From assembly GCA_965242615.1 (NCBI GenBank), contig CBDESR010000005.1:186001-250000 (forward strand): a stretch of 64,000 nt of DNA, read 5' to 3'. The translations under genes and the position numbers were made by a program. This document shows, piece by piece, positions 1 through 8,271 of the stretch. The notes beneath the pieces are model-generated. The model made no database searches. It was not told the DNA's origin and worked only from the letters and a program-made list of their open reading frames with translations. Positions within the stretch are counted from its first letter, which is position 1. Every line of letters starts with the position of its first letter. This DNA is from CBDBCU01 sp965242615. GTDB taxonomy: Bacteria; Chloroflexota; Dehalococcoidia; Lucifugimonadales; UBA3495.

Positions 1-86
1 GCTTCGGCCACGCGGGCAGCAATCCGCTGCCGGTCGGCCGGGGTGAAGTGCTTGGTAAGTTCGCGGTACGGGTAATGTCCGCTCAT
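1..86 (-). CDS. antitoxin of a HigBA-like pair, N-terminal part only
   Basis: Reading leftwards from an ATG, the first 28 codons are open to the window edge and begin MSGHYPYRELTKHF. The ATG overlaps the stop codon of the toxin gene upstream in an ATGA junction, the usual translational coupling of toxin-first type II modules. By position it should be the HTH-type antitoxin that binds the toxin and the shared promoter. The HTH itself lies outside the window, so the family is inferred from context. No separate ribosome binding site is needed with this overlap. Confidence 0.6.
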   Translation of the reverse strand, partial: MSGHYPYRELTKHFTPADRQRIAARVAE

Positions 87-475
87 TGGATTAAGCCCTC
101 CCGGCGCAGTATCGCCAAGTGTTCGTCATAGAGGTCGTCGGCTTGGCGGACAAAACGCGGGTAAAAGCGGTCGTTCCCGGTCTTGTCGCCGCCGATAAGC
201 AAAATAGCCAACCGCCGCGGGTCAAAGGCGTAAAAGATACGCAACGGGCGGCCGCCGCTCTGCACCCGCAGTTCTCGCATATTGCTATGGCGGGAGCTGC
301 GAATCCCCGAGGAATGGGGAAAGTCCAAATTCGGGCCTTTTCTCCCCAAGAGATCAACACCGAAGTCAACGGAACGCTGCTCCGCCAGTGTAAGGTCATC
401 CCACCACTGACTGAACTGGTCAGTGTATTCTACATCCCAAATATAAGGGGACTCCGTGCCGCCCATAGTTGCCAT
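83..475 (-). CDS. RelE/HigB-superfamily toxin (Gp49-like)
   Basis: A 130-residue protein of the phage-derived Gp49/HigB-like part of the RelE superfamily, ribosome-associated mRNA endonucleases. Features seen are an N-terminal helical part, the strand motif MRELRVQ near residue 67, then LRIFYAFDP and LAILLIGGDKTGN, which match the RelE-fold core where basic residues form the active site. It comes first in a toxin-antitoxin operon and overlaps the next gene by four bases. A second in-frame ATG lies at 466 and no clear Shine-Dalgarno distinguishes the two starts. Family assignment is from motif recognition; toxicity is inferred. Confidence 0.8.
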   Translation of the reverse strand: MATMGGTESPYIWDVEYTDQFSQWWDDLTLAEQRSVDFGVDLLGRKGPNLDFPHSSGIRSSRHSNMRELRVQSGGRPLRIFYAFDPRRLAILLIGGDKTGNDRFYPRFVRQADDLYDEHLAILRREGLIQ

Positions 476-482
476 TGCTGCT

Positions 483-511
483 ATTGTCCCGGATTATCGG
501 GATTTAGTCAA
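483..511 (-). promoter_or_regulatory. promoter and possible operator of the toxin-antitoxin operon
   Basis: On the minus strand TTGACT and GACAAT are separated by 17 bases, a good sigma-70 arrangement ahead of the toxin gene. The spacer holds an inverted repeat with CCCG and CGGG half-sites (488-501). An operator between the -35 and -10 boxes is where an autoregulating antitoxin would be expected to bind. This is a sequence match only. Confidence 0.45.
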
Positions 512-662
512 TTGGGCTGGCAACAACCGGCAAGCAAACTCCACTGGCCGCATCACTGCATCCGGCGGCAAGTCCGGGATGGGCGGAAAAGAGCGGGGTT
601 ATTTCCGGGGGCCGCCGGCGGGATGGGCATTGCGGCAACTTCCGGCGTAAGGGATGGGAAAA

Positions 663-687
663 GGGGGCAACCGTGGCGGTTGCCCCC
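663..687 (-). terminator. hairpin terminator after the Dabb-like gene
   Basis: Perfect 11-bp stem with a 3-base loop (arms 663-673 and 677-687). Read on the minus strand it is followed by CTTTT, so it should end transcription of the small gene upstream. On the plus strand it is followed by AAGGTTTTT, so it may work in both directions. Confidence 0.6.
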
Positions 688-710
688 AAGGTTTTTCCGG
701 GCGGTCGGGG

Positions 711-1040
711 CTAGGTTACGGCGACGCCGCGCTCGGTGAGCTTGTCCGGGGTCGCCACTTCGTAGAGTTCCAGGACATACTCGTCGAGGAGGGCCTGCAA
801 CTGGGGGTTATACTCCAGGACCGCCGGGGGGATTTGGGAGAACCAGTTGGGTTCGATGGAGTCCTGCGTCCACTCGGCATAGACGGAGTTGGGGGTACCG
901 GGCAGACCCTGGCCGCCGATGTAGACCGTGGCCTTGCTGCGCCCCTTTTCCTCGTACGCCTGGCAAATGCGGGCCAGCAGGCCAGCAACTTTCCACGCCT
1001 GCCCCGGCTTGGTTCGGCAAACGCGCCGTACCATATACAT
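711..1040 (-). CDS. small Dabb/NIPSNAP-like conserved hypothetical protein
   Basis: A 109-residue protein beginning MYMVRRVCRTKPGQ, with a single beta-alpha-beta-like pattern, no signal peptide and no membrane segment. The size and the opening strand followed by a KPGQ turn and helix resemble dimeric alpha-beta barrel proteins (Dabb, NIPSNAP, EthD), but no catalytic residue can be named. It is a single gene with its own promoter (CTGGCA, 18 bases, TATAAT on the minus strand around 1070-1100), a strong AAAGGAGG ribosome binding site and a hairpin terminator. That it is well expressed is inferred from these signals. Function is unknown. Confidence 0.6.
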   Translation of the reverse strand: MYMVRRVCRTKPGQAWKVAGLLARICQAYEEKGRSKATVYIGGQGLPGTPNSVYAEWTQDSIEPNWFSQIPPAVLEYNPQLQALLDEYVLELYEVATPDKLTERGVAVT

Positions 1041-1121
1041 AAGGAGCCTCCTTTGGGTAAGATGGGGGCATTATATAGCAGAGCGGCCGCTTTTGCCAGA
1101 CTTGTATTGACGCCCAATCCC

Positions 1122-1151
1122 TTGACTGCTACGCCCCGCAGCCGTTACAAT
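1122..1151 (+). promoter_or_regulatory. promoter of the PD-(D/E)XK gene
   Basis: TTGACT and TACAAT separated by 18 bases, about 95 bases upstream of the start codon. The long leader (1158-1245) shows no recognised riboswitch. Confidence 0.4.
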
Positions 1152-1245
1152 CAACCTCGCAGCGACCGGCAGGCGAGCCGCTCCTTCAGCGACTCCTCTC
1201 GGCGGAGGCCGGCCGCTCCGGAATTTAGCAAAGGTAGGGGACGGT

Positions 1246-2496
1246 ATGGAACCGGCGGAACAGTACACGGCGTTGGAAAAGCTCGACCGAGACCTAGACT
1301 TGGTCGAACTGGGGCGGCAGCTGTCGGAATTCAACCCGTTCCGCCTGCTTAATGTGAATTGGCGAAGCGAGGAAATCCATTCGCAAGTATTGGAATGGCT
1401 GCTAAACCCCCGGGAAAACCGTCGGTTGGGTGCTGCTTTCCTGAAAGGTTTCCTGTCGGCGACTACGGCATTGGAACTATCCGGGGCTGACCTTTCGGCG
1501 GCCCGGGTGTATCGAGAATGGCCTAACGCCGTAGACGGTCAGCGGGGTTTCTTGGACATCCTTATCCTCGACGATGCGCGGCAGTTTCTTTGTGCCATCG
1601 AGAACAAGGTTTATTCCGAGGAACACAGCAGTCAACTGACCCGCTACCGGCGCGCATTGGAGGTTGATTACCCTAACTACAGCCGGCATTACATTTTCCT
1701 GTCCCCTTGGGGAACCCGGGCCCAAGACGACGCGGAACGGGAGCATTGGCTGCCGGTTGACTATGGAGTCGTTTGCCGAGTAGTAGAGGAAACCGTCAAA
1801 AGCCTTGCCGATTCCATCAGTGAGGATGTGCGGGTATTCTTGCGGCAGTATGCCAATTGCTTGAGGAGGTATATTTTGGGCGGCGATGCGGATATGGAGA
1901 AAATGGCCGCAGACTTGTACCAACGGCACAAGGCGGCGATTGATTTCATCAATGCCACTACGCCAAATTATTACCGGCGGGAAGCAGGCCGGATTGTCAA
2001 AGAGGCGATTCAAGAGAACGCCGCGGTTCTGCGCTGGGATTTTGTCAGTGAGGACCGGAGTCAAATTCGTTTCCTGCCTAAAGATTGGGAAGGGTTCCGC
2101 TCCATTCACTTGGGGACGGGGTGGATGCCTACCTCGGACTTTCTGGCACTGTTCGAGTTCAAGAACATCGATTTCAAGGGTAATGACCGTGGCCTTTATC
2201 TGGCAGTAGTAATTAGCCGTCCCGAGGCCATCCACGAATCTGCCCGGGCGGCGTTGGATTCCTGTCTGTCCCAATTAAATTTCCTTCCCCTCCGTCGGTG
2301 GACTTGGGGAGAGTGGATTTTATTTGACATCGGGGCTGACATCCTCAACCGGTCTGACCTTGACCAGTGGGATGAAAACAGCATCCGCGCAAGGGTGCGG
2401 ACTTGGCTAGATACCTTTGCCCAAAACCAGTATCCCAAAATCCGGGACGCCGTTAGCCAATGCCTTGCCGAGTTTGAGGCATCCAAGCAACCGTAG
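1246..2496 (+). CDS. PD-(D/E)XK nuclease superfamily protein (PDDEXK_4 type)
   Basis: A 416-residue soluble protein. Residues 100-132 carry the nuclease core: D104 in GFLDILI, then E119-N-K121 in AIENKV, and Q130 in SSQLTRY, the D...ExK...Q pattern of the PDDEXK_4 family. Members are putative DNA nucleases, often found alone or in defence islands, with no settled biological role. The C-terminal half (200-416) has no recognised domain but contains a beta-rich stretch near 260-340. The start is an ATG preceded by GGTAGGGG. Here it has no methylase or helicase partner; the flanking genes are divergent or convergent, so it forms its own transcription unit. Confidence 0.75.
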   Translation: MEPAEQYTALEKLDRDLDLVELGRQLSEFNPFRLLNVNWRSEEIHSQVLEWLLNPRENRRLGAAFLKGFLSATTALELSGADLSAARVYREWPNAVDGQRGFLDILILDDARQFLCAIENKVYSEEHSSQLTRYRRALEVDYPNYSRHYIFLSPWGTRAQDDAEREHWLPVDYGVVCRVVEETVKSLADSISEDVRVFLRQYANCLRRYILGGDADMEKMAADLYQRHKAAIDFINATTPNYYRREAGRIVKEAIQENAAVLRWDFVSEDRSQIRFLPKDWEGFRSIHLGTGWMPTSDFLALFEFKNIDFKGNDRGLYLAVVISRPEAIHESARAALDSCLSQLNFLPLRRWTWGEWILFDIGADILNRSDLDQWDENSIRARVRTWLDTFAQNQYPKIRDAVSQCLAEFEASKQP

Positions 2497-2576
2497 CAAA
2501 TCCGCCCGCTCCTGACATTCGGGGGCGGGCGTTCACATGCCCGGCTCTCAAGCCAGTCGGCTGCCTTTGTACGGGC

Positions 2577-4163
2577 CTAGCGGCCGGGGTACACTTCGTC
2601 CATATAGCCGCCGATTTCGGCGAGGTGGAAGTTGGCGATGGCTATTTCCGGGGCCCAAGTTACTTGGTCCGACGACCAGCGCACGGTGCCGGTTCGGTCT
2701 TGGCCGATGCCGAGGATGTTGTTGATAACGGCTTTGATGTTGTTGTTCAGGCGCAGGGTGTTGGGCGGGACGGGGGCGGCCAGTTTGCCGTCTTTGATGA
2801 TGTAGGAGTCGCCAACGATGGTGCCGCTGAAGTCGCCGGCGGTGAAGCCGTTGACGGCGTAGGTGTACCAGATGCGGCCGATGTAGATGCCATCGCCGAC
2901 CAGTTGCAGCAGTTGGGCCGAGGGCAGGGTGTCTGGCCCGGCTATCATCAGGTTGGTGGGGACGATGCCGGGGTAGGCGTTGAAGTCGCGGCCGCCGCCG
3001 TTGCCGGCCCGGAAGCCGTTGCGGGGGGTTAGCGCGTCGCCGGCGGCGGCCGGGGCAATGCCTAGCTTGGCACGGCCGCGGGGGTCTTGGCGGATGCGCT
3101 GGGAGTTGTAGTAGTCGGACAAGAGGGCGGTCAGCTGGCCGTCTTTAATCAGGTTGGTGCGGCCGGTGGGCAAGCCTTCGTCGGTGATGGCTTTGGAGCC
3201 CGCCAAGCCGGGGGCGGCGCCGTCGTCATAGACCGACAGCTTTGCCGAGGCGATGGTCTGCCCCAACTGGCCCATAAAGGGGGAGGCGTCGGCGTAGAAG
3301 GAGTCGAGCATAAGGCCGGGCAGCAATACCCATTCCAGGATTTCGGCAACCGGCTGGGGGCCGAGGATGACCCGGTAAGGGCCGCCGGCAACCCGCTGTC
3401 CGTCCATCGACGCGATGGCGCGGCGGGCGGCTAGGGCGGCGGATTGACCGGTGAAGTCGGCGAGCTGGCTGCTGACGGACCAGCCGCTGCCCTTGGCATT
3501 GCGCTCCTCGACCATTGCGGTGACGAAGGACATTATCAGGGTGGATTCGTCGGATTGCACTTGGGGCATACTGGTGGAGGCAATGGCCATCCGTTCCCGG
3601 AGCAGGGCCAAGTCGCCGCCGAGAATCAGTCCCAAGTCGGATAGCACTTTATCCGGGTTATCTTGCTGTAGCTGATGCAGGACATCGCGCAGTTCCTCAG
3701 CGGATTGGAAGGCGTCCAAACCTTGCTCGAGGAGATTCCAGCCGTGGGAGAGGAGGCGGGCGGAGCTGAGGCGGGACAAGGCGGGGTCGTGGTAGCGGGA
3801 AAGGGTGGGTTGGCGGCCGTCCGGTTGGGGCAGGCTGACGAATTCCGGGTCGCGGACGGCGCTGCGGCGGGCTTTGGCGAGGGCGCGGGCGGCGCCGGCC
3901 GGGGAGAGGTCGCTGGGTTCGCTGCCCATACCGGTCTTGACGCCGTCCGGGGAGTTAAAGACGGCGCAGACGCTGAGGCCGGCGGATTCTACGGATTTGG
4001 GTTCCTCGACGCCGTTGCTGGGGATGTGGGAAGTGTAGTTGAGGCGGAGGGTGAGGTTGGCGTTGGCGGCGGCGAACACTTCCGCGGCGGCGACATCGGG
4101 CTGGGCGGAGACATAGGCCAGGGCTTGGCGGACGGCGGCGCGCAGGGAGTTAATGGACAGCAT
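2577..4163 (-). CDS. TldE/PmbA-like protein of the TldD/PmbA family
   Basis: A 528-residue member of the modulator-of-gyrase (TldD/PmbA) family. In the known TldD-TldE pair TldD holds the zinc protease site and TldE is the non-catalytic partner that helps cleave or mature peptides. This protein lacks HExxxH, so it is the TldE type. Supporting segments are GVKTGMG early, the central GLPTGRTNLIKDGQLTALLSDYYN region (only partly conserved) and the C-terminal NGFTAGDFSGTIVGDSYIIKDGK block. It overlaps the upstream retropepsin-like gene by 14 bases and is probably co-transcribed with it. No tldD is visible in the window. At 528 residues it is longer than the roughly 450 usual for TldE. Confidence 0.85.
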   Translation of the reverse strand: MLSINSLRAAVRQALAYVSAQPDVAAAEVFAAANANLTLRLNYTSHIPSNGVEEPKSVESAGLSVCAVFNSPDGVKTGMGSEPSDLSPAGAARALAKARRSAVRDPEFVSLPQPDGRQPTLSRYHDPALSRLSSARLLSHGWNLLEQGLDAFQSAEELRDVLHQLQQDNPDKVLSDLGLILGGDLALLRERMAIASTSMPQVQSDESTLIMSFVTAMVEERNAKGSGWSVSSQLADFTGQSAALAARRAIASMDGQRVAGGPYRVILGPQPVAEILEWVLLPGLMLDSFYADASPFMGQLGQTIASAKLSVYDDGAAPGLAGSKAITDEGLPTGRTNLIKDGQLTALLSDYYNSQRIRQDPRGRAKLGIAPAAAGDALTPRNGFRAGNGGGRDFNAYPGIVPTNLMIAGPDTLPSAQLLQLVGDGIYIGRIWYTYAVNGFTAGDFSGTIVGDSYIIKDGKLAAPVPPNTLRLNNNIKAVINNILGIGQDRTGTVRWSSDQVTWAPEIAIANFHLAEIGGYMDEVYPGR

Positions 4164-4524
4164 AGCGGCCTATCCGCAGCCGGGGCGAAGGAATCAATCG
4201 CTCGTTGGGGGAATCCACGGCCAGACCCAGCTCCTGCAAGGAGATGGCACCCAGCAAAGGCTCCGTATCCTCGTCCCCAAACATCACCGGGGTAATCTCC
4301 GACTGCCGGCCAATGCGGATCCAGGTGCGGCCCACATCCCGCTCAATTTCCCGCCCGTCAGCCAGCTCAAAGGTGTTTTTCCGGTGGGGCCTTACCCCCA
4401 AGCGGCGGAGGATGGGGGCCGGTATGGCGGTCAGGCTGGAACCGGTGTCCACCAAGGCGTTGACAATCTCGAACCGGGAACCCTCCGGGCTGCCGATTTC
4501 GATGTCGGTATTGAAAGTACCCAA
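4150..4524 (-). CDS. retropepsin-like (clan AA) aspartic protease
   Basis: A 124-residue single-domain protein with the aspartic protease motif ALVDTGSSLTAIP (catalytic D near residue 27), the flap-side strand FELADGREIERDVG, and the C-terminal EPLLGAISLQELGL, where LLG is the second hallmark of the fold. Such proteins act as homodimers because each gives one Asp. The start is TTG, eight bases after AAAGGAG; that ribosome binding site is embedded in the last codons of the gene upstream. It sits between an inactivated paralogue and a TldE-like gene, which it overlaps, so a shared proteolytic or peptide-processing role is a reasonable inference. Substrate unknown. Confidence 0.85.
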   Translation of the reverse strand: MGTFNTDIEIGSPEGSRFEIVNALVDTGSSLTAIPAPILRRLGVRPHRKNTFELADGREIERDVGRTWIRIGRQSEITPVMFGDEDTEPLLGAISLQELGLAVDSPNERLIPSPRLRIGRYAVH

Positions 4525-4527
4525 GGG

Positions 4528-4890
4528 CTATGCTCCTTTCATCCGCAACTTGGCGGGAATCAGCTGCCGGTTAGGGGCGTCGATGGTGAGCAGCAATCCG
4601 TGCCGGGAATTGGCTCCTAACAAAGGCTCCGTATCCTCGTCCCCAAACATCACCAGGGTAATTGCCGACCGGTCGCCAATGCGGAGCCAAGGGCGGCCGA
4701 CATTCCGCTCGATTTCCCGCCCGTCGGACAACTCGAAGGTACATTGAGTATGCGGCGTTACGCCCAAACGGCGGAGGATGGAGCCGGGAATCGCCGTTAT
4801 ACTGGCCCGGGTGTTCACCAGGGCGTTGACGGTCTCAAACCGGGAACCCTCCGGGCTGCCGATTTCGATGGCGGCGCTGAAAGTACCCAA
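4528..4890 (-). CDS. retropepsin-like paralogue with a destroyed active site
   Basis: A 120-residue tandem copy of the following gene; most positions are shared, including GSPEGSRFE, RRLGV, DGREIER and FGDEDTEPLLGA. The catalytic DTGS has become NTRA (ALVNTRASITAIP): the aspartate is Asn and the glycine is Arg, so it cannot catalyse as an aspartic protease. Nevertheless the frame is intact, the TTG start keeps its AAAGGAG ribosome binding site, and its stop region supplies the next gene's ribosome binding site. It may dimerise with and regulate the active paralogue, or be decaying. The conserved C-terminal half argues for retained folding. Confidence 0.8.
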   Translation of the reverse strand: MGTFSAAIEIGSPEGSRFETVNALVNTRASITAIPGSILRRLGVTPHTQCTFELSDGREIERNVGRPWLRIGDRSAITLVMFGDEDTEPLLGANSRHGLLLTIDAPNRQLIPAKLRMKGA

Positions 4891-4964
4891 GACTGCTCCT
4901 TTACCGAAGTATTTAATCCGGTTTAACCGGGGCCGGGCGGGTAGGGGCTAATCCCCGGAGACGA

Positions 4965-5408
4965 TTAGTCGGAAACAATGAGTTTCAGGAAATCGTGGCG
5001 GGTGATGATACCGACGATTTGCCCGTCCTGGATGACCGGCATTCGGTGGATGTGGTTTTGGGTCATCAATTCGGCGACCCGGGAGACCGGGGCGTCGGCG
5101 TTGACGGTGAACACCCGCCGCTGCATAACTTCCCGCACCGGCTTGCTGCTGACCTTGCGGGAAACTTCCTCGAGATGCTTGGGGCTGGTCAGGGAGCCGA
5201 GGAGGGTATAGACATTGCTGGTGGTGGAGCGGTAGCGGGGATGGAGGCCAAAGTCGGCGTGGCTGAGGATGCCGACCAGTTTGCCGGTGTCATCGACCAC
5301 TGGCAGGACGCTGGCGTCATTATCCAGCATCAGGCGGGCGGCGGCGCCGACGGTGGCGTCGGGTTTGATGGTAACTACCGGGGAGGTCATCAAGTCGCGG
5401 GCTTCCAT
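4965..5408 (-). CDS. two-CBS-domain protein
   Basis: A 147-residue stand-alone tandem CBS (Bateman) module. CBS1 spans about residues 7-60 (LMTSPVVTI ... LVGILSHADF) and CBS2 about 85-145 (VMQRRVFTV ... IVGIITRHDF). Such modules bind adenine nucleotides or S-adenosyl compounds and sense energy state, usually by binding another protein. No effector domain is fused, so the target is unknown. It is followed after 74 bases by the protease pair and could be the first gene of that operon. Confidence 0.9.
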   Translation of the reverse strand: MEARDLMTSPVVTIKPDATVGAAARLMLDNDASVLPVVDDTGKLVGILSHADFGLHPRYRSTTSNVYTLLGSLTSPKHLEEVSRKVSSKPVREVMQRRVFTVNADAPVSRVAELMTQNHIHRMPVIQDGQIVGIITRHDFLKLIVSD

Positions 5409-5561
5409 TAGCGCACCATCCGAGCCGGGTTTTTCAAGCCGAGGTTCTGCGTTGCCGGATAAGGATATTTTACCACAGGTTGCGGCGGTGAATATATGGT
5501 AATATAGCCCCGGTACCTTACGAGAATCTTAGGGCAAGTTGCAAGTTAAGGAGGCGCGGTT

Positions 5562-6581
5562 ATGCCTTTTGGCGGGAATGATTGGCTGGAGTTGACCCGG
5601 GAGGAGACGCTGGAGCCGGAGTTGACCATTTGCGATCCCCATCATCACTTTTGGGACTTTCGGGCGGAGCGCATTCCCTATCAGCGGTATCTGCTGCACG
5701 AACTGGTCGCGGACATTAGCAGCGGGCATAATGTCCGCTCGACGGCCTTTATCGAGGCGAGGTCGATGTACCGTCCGGACGGGCCGGAGGAACTGCGGCC
5801 GGTGGGGGAAGTGGAGTTTGTGCAGGGTTTGGCGGCGGCCGGAGCCAGCGGGATTTACGGGCCGGCGCGGCCGGCGGCGGCGATAATCGGCGCGGCCAAC
5901 CTGGATTTGGGGGATGGCGTGGCGCCGGCGCTCGAGGCTTTGCAGGCGGCCAGCCCTAACCGGTTTCGGGGTATCCGGGCCCATTGCGGCAATGACCCGC
6001 ATCCGGAGATTGAAAGCCGGGCCGCTCCGGGACGGATGGGACAAAGCAACTTTCGGGCCGGGGCGCGGGTTCTGGCGCAAAAGGGGCTGCTGCTGGAGTT
6101 GACCGCCTATTTCCACCAAGCGGAGGAGATGGCTGATTTGGCGCGAGCGGTTCCCGACCTGCCGCTGGTGTTCAACCACATCGGCGGACTGCTGCGAGTG
6201 GGGCCTTACGCCGGGCGGGATGATGAGGTGTTGGCAGAATGGCGGCAAAGCATTGACACGGTGGCCGCTTGCCCCAACATCTATATGAAATTGGGCGGTG
6301 TGGGACAGCCGCGGTACGGCTTTGACTGGCACGAATGGAACCGCCCCATTGGTTCGGAAGCCTTGGCCGCCGATTTGGGGCCGCTGCTGAACTACTGCAT
6401 CGAAAAGTTTGGGCCGGAGCGGTGTATGTTCGAGAGCAACTTTCCGGTGGACAAGGTTTCCTATTCCTACAATGTGCTGTTCAACGCTTTCAAGCGGCTG
6501 TCGGCGGGCTATTCGGCGGCGGAACGGGCCGCCCTATTCCACGAAACGGCGGTTAAGCTGTACGGGATTGACTATCGGTAG
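5562..6581 (+). CDS. amidohydrolase family 2 (TIM-barrel) metal-dependent hydrolase
   Basis: A 339-residue amidohydrolase_2 protein, the family of ACMSD-like decarboxylases, lactonases and 4-sulfomuconolactone hydrolase. Metal and active-site signatures are CDPHHHFWD near residue 26, RGIRAHCG mid-protein, LVFNHIGG near 205 and MFESNFPVDK near 290. Substrates are commonly dicarboxylic lactones or aromatic ring-cleavage products; the exact one cannot be read from sequence. An AAGGAGG ribosome binding site lies seven bases before the ATG. It is a single gene, divergent from the CBS gene and convergent with pstB. A catabolic role is inferred. Confidence 0.88.
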   Translation: MPFGGNDWLELTREETLEPELTICDPHHHFWDFRAERIPYQRYLLHELVADISSGHNVRSTAFIEARSMYRPDGPEELRPVGEVEFVQGLAAAGASGIYGPARPAAAIIGAANLDLGDGVAPALEALQAASPNRFRGIRAHCGNDPHPEIESRAAPGRMGQSNFRAGARVLAQKGLLLELTAYFHQAEEMADLARAVPDLPLVFNHIGGLLRVGPYAGRDDEVLAEWRQSIDTVAACPNIYMKLGGVGQPRYGFDWHEWNRPIGSEALAADLGPLLNYCIEKFGPERCMFESNFPVDKVSYSYNVLFNAFKRLSAGYSAAERAALFHETAVKLYGIDYR

Positions 6582-6608
6582 GTACGGCGGTGGAGCGGCG
6601 GGCCGGCC

Positions 6609-7382
6609 TTAGCCGAAACGGCCGGTGATGTAATCCTCGGTGCGCTTGTCTTTGGGGTTGGTGAAGATCTGGCGGGTTTCGTCGTATTCAATCAGCTCGC
6701 TGATTTTGTCCTCCCGGGGCGTGAGAAAGGCGGTGTAGTCGGAAACCCGGGCCGCCTGCTGCATATTGTGGGTTACGATGACAATAGAGTATTCCCGGGA
6801 GAGTTCCCGCATCAGTTCCTCGATAGCCAAGGTGGATATGGGGTCGAGGGCGGAACAGGGTTCGTCCATCAGGATGATGCGGGGTTCTACCGCTAGGGCC
6901 CGGGCAATGCACAGCCGCTGCTGCTGGCCGCCGGATAGGGAGAGGGCGCTTTCCTTCAGGCGGTCTTTCACTTCGTCCCACAAGGCGGCGCGGCGGATGG
7001 ACTGCTCGACCAGAGCCGGCAGGTCGCCCTTGAACCCGTTGACCCGGGGGCCGAAAGCTACATTGTCGAAAATGGACTTGGGAAAGGGATTGGGCCGCTG
7101 AAAGACCATCCCGATTTGGTAGCGAATTTCGGTGGGGTCAACGGCGGAATCGTAGATGTTTTTGCCGTCGAACAAGACTTCGCCGGTCATGTGAAAGGTG
7201 GGAATCAGGTCGTTCATCCGGTTAAAGCAGCGCAGCAGGGTGCTTTTGCCGGAACCGGAAGGGCCGATAATAGCGGTTATCTTGTTGGGTTCCATATCCA
7301 AATCGACGGACTCGACGACTTTGGCCGGGCCGTAATAGACGCTGAGGTCGCGGGTGCGGATGATGGGTTCGGCGGCGGTCAA
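6609..7382 (-). CDS. pstB: phosphate ABC transporter ATP-binding protein PstB
   Basis: A 257-residue ATPase that drives high-affinity phosphate import by PstSCAB. Walker A is GPSGSGKST near residue 40, followed by LLRCFNRMNDL, which is characteristic of PstB; the ABC signature LSGGQQQRLCIARA and Walker B IILMDEPCSALD follow, then the THNMQQAARVSDYTAF switch region. Length is normal. It is the last gene of pstC-pstA-pstB, four bases after pstA. No pstS or phoU is present in the window. Confidence 0.97.
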   Translation of the reverse strand: MTAAEPIIRTRDLSVYYGPAKVVESVDLDMEPNKITAIIGPSGSGKSTLLRCFNRMNDLIPTFHMTGEVLFDGKNIYDSAVDPTEIRYQIGMVFQRPNPFPKSIFDNVAFGPRVNGFKGDLPALVEQSIRRAALWDEVKDRLKESALSLSGGQQQRLCIARALAVEPRIILMDEPCSALDPISTLAIEELMRELSREYSIVIVTHNMQQAARVSDYTAFLTPREDKISELIEYDETRQIFTNPKDKRTEDYITGRFG

Positions 7383-7386
7383 GGGG

Positions 7387-8271
7387 CTATCCCTCCGTCG
7401 GTTTCTGGAACTTGTTGCGGAGCAGCACGGCCAGGGCGTTCATTGACAGCAGCAACGCCAGCAATACGATAATGCCGGCGGCGGCGGCCTCGTGGAATCC
7501 CTCCTGCGGCCGGGAAACCCAGTTGAAGATCTGAATGGGCAGGACGGTAAAGCGGCTGAGCGGCCCGTCCGGGGCGAAGGGTACAAAGGTCAACGCGCCC
7601 ATCACAATCAGCGGCGCCGTTTCGCCGATGGCGCGGCTGACCGCCAGGATGATGCCGGTCAAGATGCCGGGGAAAGCCTGCGGCAGTACCAGATTCCAGA
7701 TGGCTTGCCAACGGGTTGCGCCCAAGGCATAGCCGCCCTCGCGGATGGATGGCGGCACGGCGCGGATGGCTTCCTCGGCGGCGATGATAACGATGGGCAA
7801 TACCAGCAAAGCCAGGGTCAGCCCGCCAGCCACTACGCTTTTGCCCAAGGCCAGGTAGCGGACAAAAATCTCCAGTCCCAAGATGCCGTACACGATGGAA
7901 GGGACGCCGGCCAAGTTGGCGATATTCACCTGAATAACCTTGGCGAACCAGTTGCGGGCGGCGTACTCCTCGAGATAAATGGCCGCTCCCACGCCAAAGG
8001 TAAAAGCCAGGACGCCGGCTAGAGCAACCACATAAATACTGCCCAACAGAGCGGCCTGGATGCCGGCTTGCTCCGGTTTGCGGGAGGGAAAGCTGGTGAT
8101 GAAAGACCAGTTCACCCGCTGGATGCCGTCGCTGATGATGTCGTAAAGGAGCGCGCCGAGCATCCCCAAGCCGATAAAGACGGCGCTCAAGCACAAGGCA
8201 TAGAAAATATGCCCTTTGAGCTTGCGCCGGGCCATATTGCGGTTGAATTCGCCGTGGCTCATAATCGCCAT
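7387..8271 (-). CDS. pstA: phosphate ABC transporter permease PstA
   Basis: A 294-residue inner membrane permease with about six transmembrane helices and the BPD_transp_1 EAA-type loop (IRAVPPSIREGGYALGATR, where the cytoplasmic coupling helix meets PstB). The ATG overlaps the pstC stop by one base (TAATG), so the two are translationally coupled. An alternative ATG four codons in (MSHGEF) is possible. It forms the phosphate channel with PstC. Confidence 0.95.
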   Translation of the reverse strand: MAIMSHGEFNRNMARRKLKGHIFYALCLSAVFIGLGMLGALLYDIISDGIQRVNWSFITSFPSRKPEQAGIQAALLGSIYVVALAGVLAFTFGVGAAIYLEEYAARNWFAKVIQVNIANLAGVPSIVYGILGLEIFVRYLALGKSVVAGGLTLALLVLPIVIIAAEEAIRAVPPSIREGGYALGATRWQAIWNLVLPQAFPGILTGIILAVSRAIGETAPLIVMGALTFVPFAPDGPLSRFTVLPIQIFNWVSRPQEGFHEAAAAGIIVLLALLLSMNALAVLLRNKFQKPTEG

